Assembly: GCA_947184155.2 (NCBI GenBank)
Contig: CAMXCT020003425.1
Location: forward strand, 1-64,000
Source of the DNA: Cladocopium goreaui
Lineage: Eukaryota > Sar > Dinophyceae > Suessiales > Symbiodiniaceae
Reading direction: 5' to 3'
DNA: 64,000 bases
In this document: in pieces, positions 1 through 10,789 of the stretch
Position numbering within the stretch: the first letter of the stretch is position 1
How the letters are laid out: each line of letters opens with the position of its first letter
The notes under the pieces: model-generated
The model's database searches: none
Seen by the model: only the letters and a program-made list of their open reading frames with translations
Told to the model about the DNA's origin: nothing
Position numbers and translations under genes: made by a program

Positions 1-79
1 AATGGAAAATCACCATGTTTAATGGGAAAATCCACTATAAATGGCCATTTTCAATTGCTATGTTAGTTCACCAGAGGGT
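1..79. repeat. Family A foldback element, right part
   Basis: This is the right half of a family A element, cut by the window edge. It ends in CCAGAGGGTA after the usual interior (blocks resembling TCCACTATAAATGG and GGCCATTTTC). The following bases 100-206 contain a second, more decayed copy ending in CTGGAGGGTA. Confidence 0.6.
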
Positions 80-528
80 ACATTTGCCGCTGGTAAACTG
101 ACATAAGCTATCGACAATATGCATTTTTATGCATTTTTAATAGGTAAATCATCGAACTAAATGGGGCGAACTGTTCCAGTTTGCTATGTTAGTTCACTGG
201 AGGGTAATACGTGGTTCATATCCGCAAGCAGACGCCGTTTTGGCCTGGAGGATTCATAAGAAACAAATCCTCCTCTGAGTAGGCCTCCCTTCTGTAAACA
301 TACGAACAGATGTGGAAAACCATGGGTTGTCCACATCTATCTTAGTTTTTAAATGTTTTTAATTACATTCCTGGTCTTTATAATGGTATCCATGGGATTC
401 TTGCGATGGTAATTCCCATATGAACTCCATTAACCATGACGAACCCCACTATTGATAGGATGCATCAACAATTCATGAGCATTAATAACAATTATATTCT
501 AACAACCATTCATTAACCATTAGTATAT

Positions 529-638
529 CTGGTTGGTGGTTTGGGACATTTTTTATTTTTCCATATATTGGGAATTTCATCATCCCAACTGACTTTCACT
601 CCATCATTTTTCAGAGGGGTAGGTATACCACCAACCAG
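529..638. repeat. Family B foldback element
   Basis: The element starts CTGGTTGGTGGTTTGG and ends CCACCAACCAG. It has a second internal stem in which TTGGGAATTTCATCATCCCAA pairs with itself. ATAT flanks both sides, which suggests an AT-rich target duplication. Such elements are non-autonomous; no transposase is seen. Confidence 0.75.
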
Positions 639-792
639 ATATCCATTCCCTAAGGATCCATGTATGGAATATTTACCTACATTGGGATTATTTTAAATTA
701 CTTTAGGGGTCAATGTAGGTAAATATTCCATACATGGATCCTCTGGGATTAATTCACCATGAACCATAAATTCCAGGGTGTTCACCCTCCAG

Positions 793-888
793 GCCTGGAA
801 TGTGGCTACTACTGCCAGGGCACCGAGTGCGCCCGGAAGTGCGAAGGTGGCCGCTGCGGTTCCTACTGCAGTGGCGAGAAAGGCGCGG
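793..888 (+). CDS. Exon of Cys-rich C-x3-C-x-G repeat gene
   Basis: This 96-base exon gives a cysteine-rich peptide that includes CGYYCQGTECARKCEGGRC, about three turns of the nine-residue unit C-x3-C-x-G-x2. The acceptor is CACCCTCCAG; the exon opens with GC (finishing a Gly codon) and closes on G before GTTTTG. It is therefore phase 1 at both ends. Its GC content is far above the flanking DNA. The spacing of Cys and Gly suggests a regular disulfide-rich rod or a metal-binding or extracellular repeat, but the family is not one I can name. No in-frame start Met is visible, so the true first exon probably lies upstream of the window or is too short to see. Confidence 0.8.
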
Positions 889-1024
889 GTTTTGATGGAA
901 CGATGCGAGATACGTGGGATGCCATGGGTGGTCTGTAATAGTTAATAGTGGTGAATAATGATGGTTAGTTAATGGTTAATTAATAGTGATGGTTAGTAGT
1001 GGTGAATCATAGGTTATTGGTGGT

Positions 1025-1135
1025 TACCCTCTGGTAAACGTTTACAGTTTGCTATTGAAAATGGCCATTGAAATAGTGGATTTTTTCCATGAAAAATGGT
1101 GATTTTCCATAGTTATGTTAGTTTACCAGAGGGTA
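1025..1135. repeat. Family A foldback element
   Basis: A complete copy runs from TACCCTCTGGTAAACG to TTACCAGAGGGTA, with TA at both edges. The arms are interrupted by about 45 bases of spacer. It sits between two candidate exons. Confidence 0.8.
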
Positions 1136-1199
1136 TATGTTCAACGGCCATGCAACATACAAATCCCGACTGGTACCCGATCATGTTCTTGGTATGCAG

Positions 1200-1334
1200 G
1201 ACCTGGACGACAACCTGCTGGTGACGACCCTCCTCCAAACAGACCCATTTTGATCATTGTGGATTACTCGGCGCTTCAAGACTTGTCACACGCCAGTGAG
1301 GCAAATTCTGCAGCTTTTCGAGCACTCCGCCCAG
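1200..1334 (+). CDS. Candidate exon, Pro/Ala-rich, unknown product
   Basis: An open frame follows the acceptor TTGGTATGCAG. It begins PGRQPAGDDPPPNRPILIIV and continues with a Ser/Ala-rich stretch containing DYSALQDLSHASEANSAAF. The exon opens with GA, so it is phase 1. The frame stays open to base 1414. The best phase-1 end is CCCAG before GCAACT, a GC donor, but a later end is possible. Composition is markedly more GC-rich than the neighbours. The product is not recognised; I infer it belongs to the same gene as 793-888 because strand, phase and spacing agree. Confidence 0.5.
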
Positions 1335-1426
1335 GCAACTTTCGTTGCGCCTCAACTGGAGAACAGGAAGCCCTTTTCACCTGGGCTCAACCGCACGATT
1401 CCTACAGATCTTGAACCGATTGGAGG

Positions 1427-1540
1427 TACCTACCATATATATCCACATATTCTTGACCTATTTTTTAGGCCTATGTCAGAAAATCCTCACACAATATGGC
1501 CAAAAATATGGTACTAAAGTACCTTCATTTTAGGATCCTG
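1427..1540. repeat. Family C foldback element
   Basis: The left arm is TTGGAGGTACCTACCATATA and the right arm contains TATGGTACTAAAGTACC followed by TTTAGGATCC. Internal blocks match other family C copies (TTAGGCCTATGT and ATATGGCCAAAAATATGG). Confidence 0.6.
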
Positions 1541-3108
1541 AAGATCTCCCATTGATATGTGAGGGTTTCCACAAATGGGATGGTTTATAATGGGCAAATA
1601 CCAGACAAACATGTATGATTTGGGGTAGCCCTATTTTAGGAAACCACCATGGGGTTGTCGGAAAATAGTGTAGCCCTAAAGTCCCTAAACCCAATGGTTA
1701 GTTTTCTCACTATCCCTATCGCTGTTTCATTGGGGGCATACCATGGTATACCCTATTTTCAGACACACGATGCCCTTGGACCTGATCTTGACATGATGGC
1801 AAGGGTACTATTAAATAGTAAAAATTAATATCTTACTCTAAATGGATATATTGATACATATTAATATTTTCTAACCAGCCAAAACGTTGTTTGACTTTTT
1901 TTGTGCTACATGCCTCCCAAGATTGGCCATGAAAACAAGTTGACAGAGCAACCAAGTAAATGGCTGATAAATGAACATGAAAGATCGCAAATCAATCACC
2001 AACAGTGAAGCGTGTTGATCAACAACATATTCAAATAGAATGTTGATCAACACGACATGGATTCGCTTGGATTAAACAATCCCGTTTTCTTTGGGGTAGT
2101 ATATTTTGGTATGATCACGCACAGTGTCATCAAGTACATTATACATTGATTAATGCAAGTTTACATGTTTGCATACATATAAATGTATACATCTATGTAG
2201 ACACGCAGATAAGTCTATTGAGTAGTTTTGGTTGACACAATGAATAAACAATTCGAACGAAACACTCATTTGCTCTCCAGTACTTCAACCTGGCAAATTT
2301 CTACCCATTTGGATTTCGATGATTACCCTCTGGAAAATTTACTTGTTGATCCTGAAAATGACCAATTTATAGTGGTTTCACTAGTCTTCCAACCCCGAAT
2401 ACTGGCAGGGTCTATGTTAATTTACTGGAGGGTACATCAATCATATGTCATCCCATATCATCATATATCAACCATAATTAACAATCATTAACCATTATTA
2501 ACAATTATAATCCCATAGTTCCCCAGGGGTCCTCCCCAGTATCCCATATCTTTACATATTTCCCATGAAGTTGAGGTGTTCCATCGCCATCTTCATGGTT
2601 GACTTGTTCGACTCCCCTGACATGAAATATTCTAAAACCACCAAGCAGCTAGGGTTCCCCCAAGGCTTTCCATATCAGTGCTAACTTTAGATACACAAAA
2701 TATGTTCGATGTCCTACATGTTCGCACTAGTTTTGATTACAGTTGGTTATGCATCCGATTACAGAATGCCCCATGTAAATATATATATATATGTGTACAT
2801 ATTTCCCACCTAAATCCCTATTCTGAATGAGTTAATCCCAAACATGATTTCAAATCAAAACCAGCAGCCCGTAATCTTTGGTCAATATTGGTTATATAAT
2901 ATCCATTGGACTACCATTTTGGAAGCTAACCTCCATTCCATTGTCCTGTCGTTCAGTCTCCGTTAAAAGTTGGGATGTTCCATGGGCCATACTAAGTTAA
3001 ATCTGACAATGGAGTAAAACACTATATTGTTTTGATTATTATATCAGAGTTATATAGAATTATAGTATCCCGTTTTATAATATATTCTCCAATCTTATCC
3101 CATATTGG
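1541..3108. other. Long stretch without a supported exon
   Basis: This is AT-rich intronic DNA. I see an ATG-initiated frame at 2228-2491 and short dyads, including GTTGATCAAC near 2013 and 2043. No block has exon-like composition and splice sites together. A short AT microsatellite lies near 2778. Confidence 0.5.
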
Positions 3109-3300
3109 ACCCTCTGGTAATTTAACATAACTATTGAAAATCACCATTTTTCATGGGTAAATCAACTATTTTCTATTGCCATGTTCAAGTTCGCAAACTG
3201 TAGACGTTTACCGTTGCGGGTACATGATTTTATGGAAAGTCGGGATGTTCCAGTTTCCCATGGGCATTCCAATAGGGGAGAACGTACCAGCCCCTTGCAG

Positions 3301-3333
3301 GAAGCCAAGGACATTGCGCTTACCAGTGCAAGG
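3301..3333 (+). CDS. Micro-exon of Cys-rich repeat gene
   Basis: The block reads SQGHCAYQCKG, one C-x3-C-x-G unit. The acceptor is CCCCTTGCAG, the first two bases GA finish a Gly codon, and the last base G precedes GCAGGC (GC donor). At 33 bases it is among the shortest exons here. If the GC donor is not used, the frame can run on to about 3410. The Cys spacing makes the assignment to this gene fairly safe; the donor is inferred. Confidence 0.6.
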
Positions 3334-3468
3334 GCAGGCGACGTACGGGATTGGAGAGAAATTCGATCGTTACCAGCCAAAACATGAAGATCTACATGAG
3401 TGGTAAATATAGTGGTTAGTAGTGGTTAATAATGATGTTATATCTCCATATTGGTGGTTACCCTCTGG

Positions 3469-3572
3469 TAAACTAACAGTTTGCGAACTGGAAAATGATC
3501 ATTTTTGGATGGATAAAATCAACGAACTAAATGGCCATTTTCGATAGCAAACTGTTAAATTTCCAGAGGGTA
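3469..3572. repeat. Family A foldback element
   Basis: A complete TA-to-TA copy runs from TACCCTCTGGTAAACTAAC to TTTCCAGAGGGTA. One arm uses the variant AGTTTGCGAACTGG instead of the more usual ATAGCTATTG. Confidence 0.8.
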
Positions 3573-3643
3573 AGCCTTTAAAAGTTTGGACCTTTGCAAT
3601 GGATTTAAGAGGTTAGATTTAGGAATTGACCACGTAGCTTCAG

Positions 3644-3773
3644 CAGCACAATGCTGGGGATATCAATCGGATGTATCCAGTATTTCATCTAGGCAGGATG
3701 GCGAGATGTCGCCCGAAACTGAATTTGTTGTTGAACCATCTTTGAAAACGTACAATGGCCCAAATTGTGCCCG
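3644..3773 (+). CDS. Candidate exon joining into the Cys-rich exon at 4047
   Basis: After the acceptor GTAGCTTCAG (or the next CAG three bases on) the frame reads AAQCWGYQSDVSSISS and later acidic residues, ending KTYNGPNCA plus CG of an Arg codon. The donor CCCG before GTTGTG leaves phase 2. The next exon at 4047 opens in phase 2, and the join creates C-A-R-Q-C-G-F-Q-C, which restores the C-x3-C spacing across the junction. That agreement between two independently chosen boundaries is the main support. Confidence 0.55.
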
Positions 3774-4046
3774 GTTGTGTCCTCTAGTGATCTCTAGTGA
3801 TATTTGTTTTTGTTTATAAATCCCCCCAGTCATAGTTATAAGTTATAAACATCCAGAAATATCCATAAACGCAACAGTTGACCTAGTGAAATAAACCAAT
3901 TTTGCTGAGTAATGTGGGTAAAACAGTGTCATAAACCAACCATTTGGGAATGCTTTGAATCCCACCTATTTATGGTGATGACTGGGGGATGGTTTATTGA
4001 AGTATACATATATATATATACCAACTTAGCCAAGTAACTGGGCCAG

Positions 4047-4159
4047 GCAATGTGGTTTCCAATGCATCGGCGCCATGTGCGCGGCCGAGTGTACCGGAGA
4101 CCGCTGCGCCTACCGTTGCCAGGGAAGCCACGAGGCAGCTGTGAAGCGTGGGTTAGTAG
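4047..4159 (+). CDS. Exon of Cys-rich repeat gene
   Basis: This exon reads CGFQCIGAMCAAECTGDRC followed by CAYRCQG: nearly four nine-residue units with Cys and Gly in register. The acceptor is AACTGGGCCAG and a single G completes the split codon (phase 2). The likely end is GTTAGTAG before GTGTGG (phase 1), after a basic tail with AVKRG. It is strongly GC-rich compared with the AT microsatellites on either side. It is among the clearest copies of the repeat; the exact donor is less certain than the frame. Confidence 0.75.
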
Positions 4160-4502
4160 GTGTGGTACCCCCAGTCGTAACTGGAAAAACCATGGAAAAA
4201 AAAACGAGATATCCCACTTGTCACTATATATGTATACATAATATATATATATTTTTATAATACATACATACATATTTTTATATAGAGATCTAACTTACAA
4301 AGTGGGATGAACCACGAAGTACCTTCCAGTACTCAAACATGGTGCTTGGACATGTCCCCTTTCAATGGGAATAGAGGCCCAGTTTTTTTACTCTCGGAGA
4401 TGGTCAGGTTGCAGTTGCTGGCGTTCAATTGAACAATCATTGGGTGGTTTTGACAGATGGTTTGGAGTGAAATCCTTAGCAGTGTTGTCAATGGGAGATC
4501 TT

Positions 4503-4612
4503 CAGGATCCAAAAATGGAGGTACTGTACCATTTTTTTGGCCATATTTTGTGGGGATATTCCCTTGCATAGGCCTTATATAGGCCTTATACATGGTAGGT
4601 ACCTCCAATTTA
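4503..4612. repeat. Family C foldback element
   Basis: The left arm AGGATCCAAAAATGGAGG and the right arm TATACATGGTAGGTACCTCC surround TTGCATAGGCCTTATATAGG. The TATAGGCC core is itself repeated. Confidence 0.65.
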
Positions 4613-4770
4613 TTGCATGGCCATTGATGTTGGTCATGTCAATGAGTCTCTTTGGGTGCTATCCGCCACGTTTTTTCTGCTTGAATCATCTTGAATCCCC
4701 AGTTTGGTATGTGACATACTGTTTTCCTCCTTTTAGAAACAGCTTTTTTTTTTGCATGAGTCCTTTTTAG

Positions 4771-4877
4771 TACCCTCTGGTAAACTAACATAGCTATGGA
4801 AAATGGCCCATAGAAATAGATGGTTTACCTATTAAAAATGGTGATTTTCTATAGCTATTTTAAATTACCAGAGGATA
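4771..4877. repeat. Family A foldback element
   Basis: The copy runs from TACCCTCTGGTAAACTAACA to TTACCAGAGGATA. One base differs in the right terminus. Confidence 0.75.
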
Positions 4878-5291
4878 TGTTCTTCCGATTCACGTGTTGG
4901 TCTTGTTCGTGATTTCACCATCCTATTTGGGCATAGAACGACGACCTCACTGTTCTCCCTGGAATGGTGCCCAGGGAGCTTCCTGCCCGACCTGAACACT
5001 AGGATTTTTCATGTCAGATCATGAGCAAAAAAAACATGGTCAACTTACATGGTGTATGGGATTAAACCAACAAAAAGAATGGGATATGGAATGATATAGA
5101 ATGGGTAATGGTTTTAATATTACATATATTACTATCATGGGGAATGGGATTTCTGTCATGGGGATTGAACCAGCAATATGATTTACCAGCAATAGGCATC
5201 CTTGGCATCCATCCCATAGAGGAATCCCTACGCAAAATGGCATTCAAACTCCTATCATTGGATTGATGAGCATCCTCCAATACAGCCAGTT

Positions 5292-5395
5292 TACCCTCTG
5301 GTAAACTAACATAACTATGGAAAATCACAATTTTCAATGGGTAAATCCACTATAAATCACCATTTTCAATAGCTATGTTAAATTACCAGAGGGTA
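5292..5395. repeat. Family A foldback element
   Basis: A complete copy with TA at both edges. Its inner arms include AACTATGGAAAATC and CATTTTCAATAGC. Confidence 0.8.
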
Positions 5396-5479
5396 CCAAG
5401 AATTACTTTTTTTTTTTATGAGTGATCCCCGCCAACTTAACATGCTATCTGAGAAATTGTGTTAATATCATGTCATATC

Positions 5480-5591
5480 TACCCTCTGGTAATTTAACAT
5501 AGCTATTGAACATGGCCCAGTCGAAATAGTGGATTTTCCCAGCTAAAACATTGTGATTTTCCATAGTTATGTAAACGTTTCCCAGAGGGTA
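5480..5591. repeat. Family A foldback element
   Basis: A complete copy from TACCCTCTGGTAATTTAAC to CCCAGAGGGTA. Its left half (from about 5462) is repeated nearly exactly at 5732-5820, so two copies shared a recent ancestor or the region was duplicated around the family B element at 5610. Confidence 0.75.
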
Positions 5592-5609
5592 GTTAACATT
5601 AATCAAATA

Positions 5610-5716
5610 CTGGTTGGTGGTTTGGAACATCTTTAATTTTTCCATTCAGTTGGGAATTTCATCATCCCAACTGACGAACTCATATTTTTCAGAGTGGTAG
5701 GTATACCACCAACAAG
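5610..5716. repeat. Family B foldback element
   Basis: The copy begins CTGGTTGGTGGTTTGG and ends ACCACCAACAAG, with one change in the right terminus. It is bracketed by two related family A sequences. Confidence 0.7.
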
Positions 5717-5845
5717 TAATTAACATTAATTATCATGTCATATCTACCCCCTGGTAATTTAACATAGCTATTGAACATGGCCCAGTCGAAATAGTGGATT
5801 TTCCCAGCTAAAATATGGTGAATCCAGGAATCCCAATTTTTTCAG

Positions 5846-5917
5846 TGACATCCCCGTGTTGCTACCACGCCTCAAAATGTCTGCAGGACGTGGGCACTTG
5901 TGGAACCAAGTGCAACG
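5846..5917 (+). CDS. Exon of Cys-rich repeat gene, variant spacing
   Basis: A strong acceptor (AATTTTTTCAG) is followed by a phase-1 frame reading TSPCCYHASKCLQDVGTCGT and then KCNG. The final C-x3-C-x-G is regular, but the earlier Cys residues are spaced differently (CC, then x5, then C). The GC donor after CNG matches the usual ending of these exons. The frame would otherwise stay open to a TGA near 5948. The irregular first part could be a cap of the repeat or a degenerate unit. Confidence 0.6.
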
Positions 5918-6380
5918 GCTTGGAAGCCCGTGTTCAACACTGGTGGTGACGTAAAAATCTGGTGGTTTTGGCCTGGATTTACAAAGTCAAAAACGTTTTT
6001 TTCGGGGTAACGGGGTCTAATTTGGGTTGATTTGAAGGTTTATTGGTTTGATCATATCAGTCAATGATGGTTTAATTGAAAATGTGAAAATCAATTATAA
6101 ACCAACCAGTATATGGTTTATTGAACATTTGGTTGGTTTGATAATTTGTTTTTGGAGGTTATACTATCCAGTAAGACTGGAAGTTGCCTATTCAGAAGCC
6201 AATATGATGGAATGACAGAAGGTTTTGGGCATTGTTCATGGGTAAGTTCTCTGCGTTGAAATAACCAATCCAACTGTTGGAATTTCAAAGAGTCGGAATG
6301 GTCTGTAATCTGTTTTAGAACTCAAAAAAACCTTGAACATAATTTCTGGGTGCCCAGAAAAAACTCATTTAGTTCTTCAG

Positions 6381-6410
6381 CGCCGACCCCGAGACCGTCA
6401 AGTCTCTCTG
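6381..6410 (+). CDS. Possible micro-exon or terminal exon
   Basis: After AGTTCTTCAG two frames are plausible. Phase 2 gives ADPETVKSLW and, if unspliced, continues to SRAEFIET and a stop. Phase 1 gives PTPRPSSLSG and ends at G before GTCCAG. If the stop-containing version is real, this could be the 3' end of one gene. Low confidence. Confidence 0.25.
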
Positions 6411-6519
6411 GTCCAGGGCCGAATTCATCGAGACATAAACCAGCAGGCATCATGTAGAAAATCAGGACTATTAAGCACCATTCAGCGCCTTGTTAGTAAC
6501 CATTAACTTCCTAGCTTTA

Positions 6520-6625
6520 ATGGTATAATAATAATAATAAATAATAATAAATAATAATAGATAATAATAAACAATAATAATAGTAATGATAGTAATAATA
6601 ATAATAATTATATGTATATATATTA
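6520..6625. repeat. ATA/AATAAT microsatellite
   Basis: An imperfect run of AATAATA units, followed by a short TATATATA block. Confidence 0.8.
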
Positions 6626-7049
6626 TTTCAAACTTTAGCCTCTTAACCTGTGGGCCTTGTGGACCATGGAGGGAACTATGGAAGGGACTATGGAAGAAAC
6701 CAGGGCAATAAGGATATCTTATAGAAGGTGATGTTAGAAACCATGTCAAGGGAAAATTAGCAAGCTTTTGAAGAAGTAAAGAAACAAAACAATGCACACA
6801 GCGAGGACACATCCAGATTCATCAATCTGGATTTGCACTCAAAGTCGTGAAGTACTTGACCTAAATTGAATTTGTATTGTGGACCGGTGATGAATTCAGT
6901 TTTGCTAGTAACAAAAACTTGCCATGGATACTTTATACCTATCTGATCCACAGTCTATAGATATAAAATTCTGATTGTGAGATTGGGGTGAACTTATGTT
7001 TCGGTCTTTCTTTTGAAGACTAAATCTACTTAGGTAATCTTAGGTGCAA

Positions 7050-7640
7050 ATAAAATTCTACTTAGGCGTCACGAACTGACGCCTAAGTAGAATTCTATTT
7101 GCGCCAGATAGATTATGCATTCCAAATTCTAGTCTGGGGCTGTTGGAAGACAAAATTCATAATCTACTTGGGCGCAAAAAGAATTCTGCTTAGGCGTCAC
7201 GAACTGACGCCTAAGTAGAATTCTATTACTATTTGCGCCTTATTAGACCATGTCTTCCAAATTCTAGTCTGGGGCTGTTGGAAGACATAATTCATACTCA
7301 TAATCTACTTAGGCGCAAATAGAATTCTAGTCTGGGGCGGTTAGACGACATAATTCATAATCCACTTTGGCGCAAAAAGAATTCTGCTCAGGCGTCACGA
7401 ACTGACGCCTAAGTAGAATTCTATTACTATTTGCGCCTAATTAGACCATATTCTAGTCTGGGGCTGCTGGAAGACATAATTTATATTCATAATCTACTTA
7501 TGCGCAAATAGAAATCTAGTCTGGGGCTGTTGGAAAACATAATCCATGATCTACTTAGGCGCAAATAGAATTTTGCTTGGGCGTCACAAGCTGACGCCTA
7601 AGTAGAATTCTATGTGCGCTTAAGTAGACTATGCATTCCA
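7050..7640. repeat. Tandem palindrome array (GGCGTCACGAACTGACGCC)
   Basis: Four copies of a near-perfect hairpin, TTAGGCGTCA then a short loop then TGACGCCTAA, occur near 7062, 7191, 7389 and 7578. They are joined by repeated blocks: GTAGAATTCTATTTGCGCC, AATTCTAGTCTGGGGCTG and TTGGAAGACATAATTCATA. Spacing is roughly 130-200 bases. No coding frame spans the array. Confidence 0.8.
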
Positions 7641-8478
7641 AATTCTAGTCTGGGGCTGGCATTTGGGTGAAAATATGGTTTGCTTTCAAGATGGGAGACA
7701 TACTCAGGCGACAGAAACAAACGACGAAGTGGAATTCTATTTGCAGCTAACTAATTTTCTAGTGTGAGACTGGGCTAAATTCAGCTTTGATTACTTAACA
7801 ACCTTGCCCCAAATACTTGAAACCTTGAATAAATACACAACCCGCATACAGATAGTGGGTTTAATTTATGATGCTGCATTTGTTTGAGGGAAGATTCAGG
7901 CGGTTTAAGCGCAATTGGAGAAATACTTAGGTGGAAGGAACAGGCGCTGAAGTCGAATTCTATCAATATGTAATTTCAATTATTTGGAAGGCAGTCCATG
8001 TGTGTTTGGGCGCGCTGAGCTGGCTTCTGCAATGTGTTCAGGCTGTTGGGATTATGTGACTTCCCTTTTCAAAAAAAGAACAAAGGCAATGCTGGTTGTT
8101 GGCTGCATTCCCATTGCTGTCTTTTTCCCCACCAGGTCTGGAATGGATCAAAAATATGCAGTAGCGGCAGCAGTGCAACATCCAGGCTATATTGTTGGTA
8201 TTTTGTCACTCTGGCAAGACTGTTGCTACTACCGTGCTACTACCCATAAAAGAAACAAACTATATTGTATATAGCTGCCGATAATTTCTTGGACCATGAT
8301 TTGATACTTTTCAGAATATATATATATAGCGCTAGCGGTGGGGTTCTTGAGGGTGATGATGGGTTATACTTTCAGGTTGGGACTAATGCATCCGGAATGG
8401 CTCAACCTTGTCCGTGCCTTCCTATTCCCGGGATTCTTGGCACAGAGAACCAATTTACGTGACAATTTTATTAGCGCA

Positions 8479-9240
8479 GAGGTCCCCAGAACGGTTCGGA
8501 ACGGTTCTGCAGACCTCCAGAACGGTTCGGAACGGTTCTGCAGACCTCAACTTTGCACGGAAATATTTCTCCACAGCTTCCAAACCCCCCCAAAAAACGG
8601 TCAAGAGCAGTTCCTCCTGTTTCGCATTTTCAAAACCTTCCAAAGAGCCGCCCTGTGGCTCCAAGGGCCAAGGCTACAAGAGAAAGGAGTCAGAAAAACG
8701 ACAAAGGGAAGGCAACTTCTCCGCCTAAGTCTTTGAACAGGCAGTGCGAAGGCATGCTGAGCACAAGGGAGAAGGTGAAACTGGATGTAGACTACAAAAG
8801 GCTGGAAGTTTCTCAGCTGTTTGTTCATGGAAGGCGTGGCCCCTTTCAAAATCTTACCTGTCTTGAAAACTGTTCTGTGGAATCTTTTCTAACAAAATCA
8901 TACAACTGTGTAGTTTGTATTGAAATATCCCTTTGAAAGTATCGCTTGTGTTGAATCATCATTGCTTATGGTACTAGTATGTGTTTATTTGTTCAAACTC
9001 TCTGTATTAAAGTAAAATACTTATATAGTCAAAATATGCTATTATACAAGTTAACATATGCTATTATATGGAGGTCTCCGGAACCGTTCCGAACCGTTCT
9101 GGGGTCTATAGGCTTTGAATCCGGAACCGTTCCGGAACCGTTCTAAATAGTTCTAAATAGTTCTGAGGTTTTGGAAGTATCCGGAACCGTTCCGAACCGT
9201 TCTGGGGAAATCCCCGGAACCGTTCCGAACCGTTCTGCAA
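8479..9240. mobile_element. Inverted-repeat-bounded unit with AACGGTTCGGAACGGTT ends
   Basis: The left side has two copies of AGAACGGTTCGGAACGGTTC next to GAGGTCC/GCAGACCTC. The right side (9070-9235) has the reverse complement, GGAACCGTTCCGAACCGTTC, at least three times next to GGAGGTCTCC. The two blocks face each other and enclose a 127-codon frame. The layout resembles a small mobile unit, but no transposase motif is visible and no target duplication is evident. Confidence 0.5.
8553..8936 (+). CDS. Basic Pro/Lys-rich 127-residue open frame inside the inverted-repeat unit
   Basis: The frame starts at an ATG and begins MHGNISPQLPNPPKKRSRAV. Residues 14-55 are rich in Lys, Arg, Pro and Ser and contain KKRSRAVPP, which resembles a nuclear-targeting stretch. 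The C-terminal third is mixed and contains two Cys-containing segments. No family is recognised. Its position between facing GGAACGGTT repeats suggests cargo of a mobile unit. The other frames are also partly open, so chance cannot be excluded. Confidence 0.4.
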   Translation: MHGNISPQLPNPPKKRSRAVPPVSHFQNLPKSRPVAPRAKATRERSQKNDKGKATSPPKSLNRQCEGMLSTREKVKLDVDYKRLEVSQLFVHGRRGPFQNLTCLENCSVESFLTKSYNCVVCIEISL

Positions 9241-10100
9241 ACCCCAAATAATGGCTTATATGTTAACTTACTTTTATACTTGTATATAACTTGATAAAAC
9301 CAAATATACACACTTGTAGCTTATAGCTACTTTGTAAAATACAACTCATAATCCATAACTCTTGACTATCAAACTTCAATAAATCAATGTATAAGGTTTA
9401 GGAACTGTTTTAAAATTGAAACACATTGTTATAACTGTTAATTTACAACTTAGAGCTTCTAGCTATGACTTGACACTAAAAACTGTGTAACTTATAATTT
9501 TGTAACCTTTTAACTTTGAACTTACAACCTATAACTAGAACTTAGAACCTTTAACTTGTAACATACCTTTGACTTTACTTCTCGATTTCACTTCAACTGT
9601 TTAACGCTTTATAAGTATGTTTTGATGTTTGCCTTACTTTACTTGCTTTGTATTTATGATTTATATAGGACTGTTTGAGTTTTTAGATGAATTATATGTT
9701 CTTGTTTGTTCGTGTATGCTTGACAGTTTGGAAGTATATCGACGGGGTTTGTTTGTATAAAACGCAACAATAAAGTTTAAGCGTTGTATTTGGGTAAAAT
9801 GACATATTTATAATGATTGTAATCTGTTACTGCAACACTGCTACGGACCAATGCACAACAACGTAACGACAGAAATACAGTAACACATCTTTGAAGGATT
9901 CCGTTTGCAGTTGATAAATTTGTTTCACCATGTTTTACCTAAGTTTTACCGTGGTTTTCGCAGCACCGAAAACAATACTTAAAAACTGTGGATTTGCATT
10001 TGCAGTTCATCCATGCACATGAGCACACAGCCATACATACACTCATCAATGCACTAGTTAACCAATTTTACAGTATACAGGGTCACATCGTAATATTGTT
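9241..10100. other. AT-rich stretch without exons
   Basis: Loose repeats of an AACTTATAAC-like word run through 9280-9560. I see no splice-bounded coding block and no foldback family member. Confidence 0.5.
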
Positions 10101-10569
10101 TTTATGAGTTTTTTTTTCTAGTTGGAGCTTGCGCAAATGCATTCTTTGGTGTTCTCCTTTTTGAAGAAATATGGGGCCCCGAATTACACAGATGTTGTAT
10201 ATTGTTGTATACTGTTTTCCTTTCCAACTTACGGACCAATATTTTCAAATACGAAATTTGTATGTAACATCTAACTTGATGTTGAAAGGTTTTTTGTCCA
10301 AGAACTTGGAGCAATGCGTTTCTCTATCAAAGTGGTGGGTTTCTTCATTGGGTGACATTTTTAGTGGAAACACCCCTTATTTCCATGGATTGCTACATAG
10401 TTCTTTCCATAGTTCTTTCCCTGGACATATGAAATCAACAGGAATCCAAATTTAAGAGACTAAGGTTTGAAATAATATATATAGTTATAATATATTATAA
10501 TATATTAAATGTATATCATTGTAATTGTTAAATCTAACTCCTGGTGGGAATTGTTCATCTTCGATCCAG

Positions 10570-10623
10570 GTTTGGAATGTGCTTACCGCTGCGAGGGCAG
10601 CAGCTGCGCTGAGCTTTGCGAAG
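10570..10623 (+). CDS. Exon of Cys-rich repeat gene
   Basis: The exon opens with GT after TTCGATCCAG (phase 1) and reads LECAYRCEGSSCAELCEG, two complete nine-residue units. LEC at the start matches the exon at 793, which also opens LEC. The end after CEG falls on G before GCGGCA (GC donor); ending one codon later gives the same phase. GC-rich, flanked by AT-rich DNA. Confidence 0.75.
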
Positions 10624-10659
10624 GCGGCACCAAAAAAAGTTTGGACACAAATATGTACA

Positions 10660-10785
10660 AGGTGGTGCCCCAGTTCGTTAGCTAAGTTGGTGAACATAAG
10701 TCCCATAACTATGGTTTATGGCAGATATAACTATAGTTTTTGGAGCTTATAAACCAACTTATAACTAGGGGGCACCATCCTGTAA
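10660..10785. repeat. Foldback element with GTTCGTTAGCTAAGTTGG arm
   Basis: The left arm GGTGGTGCCCCAGTTCGT pairs with the right-hand AACTAGGGGGCACCATCC. The interior shows the motif CTAAGTTGG...CCAACTTAT seen in family E copies. Confidence 0.5.
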
Positions 10786-10789
10786 GTAA

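Noticed and set aside
7984..8274. 96-codon frame at 7984 and its overlapping partner
   Set aside because: Both frames are equally open, base composition is average and no splice site or motif supports either.
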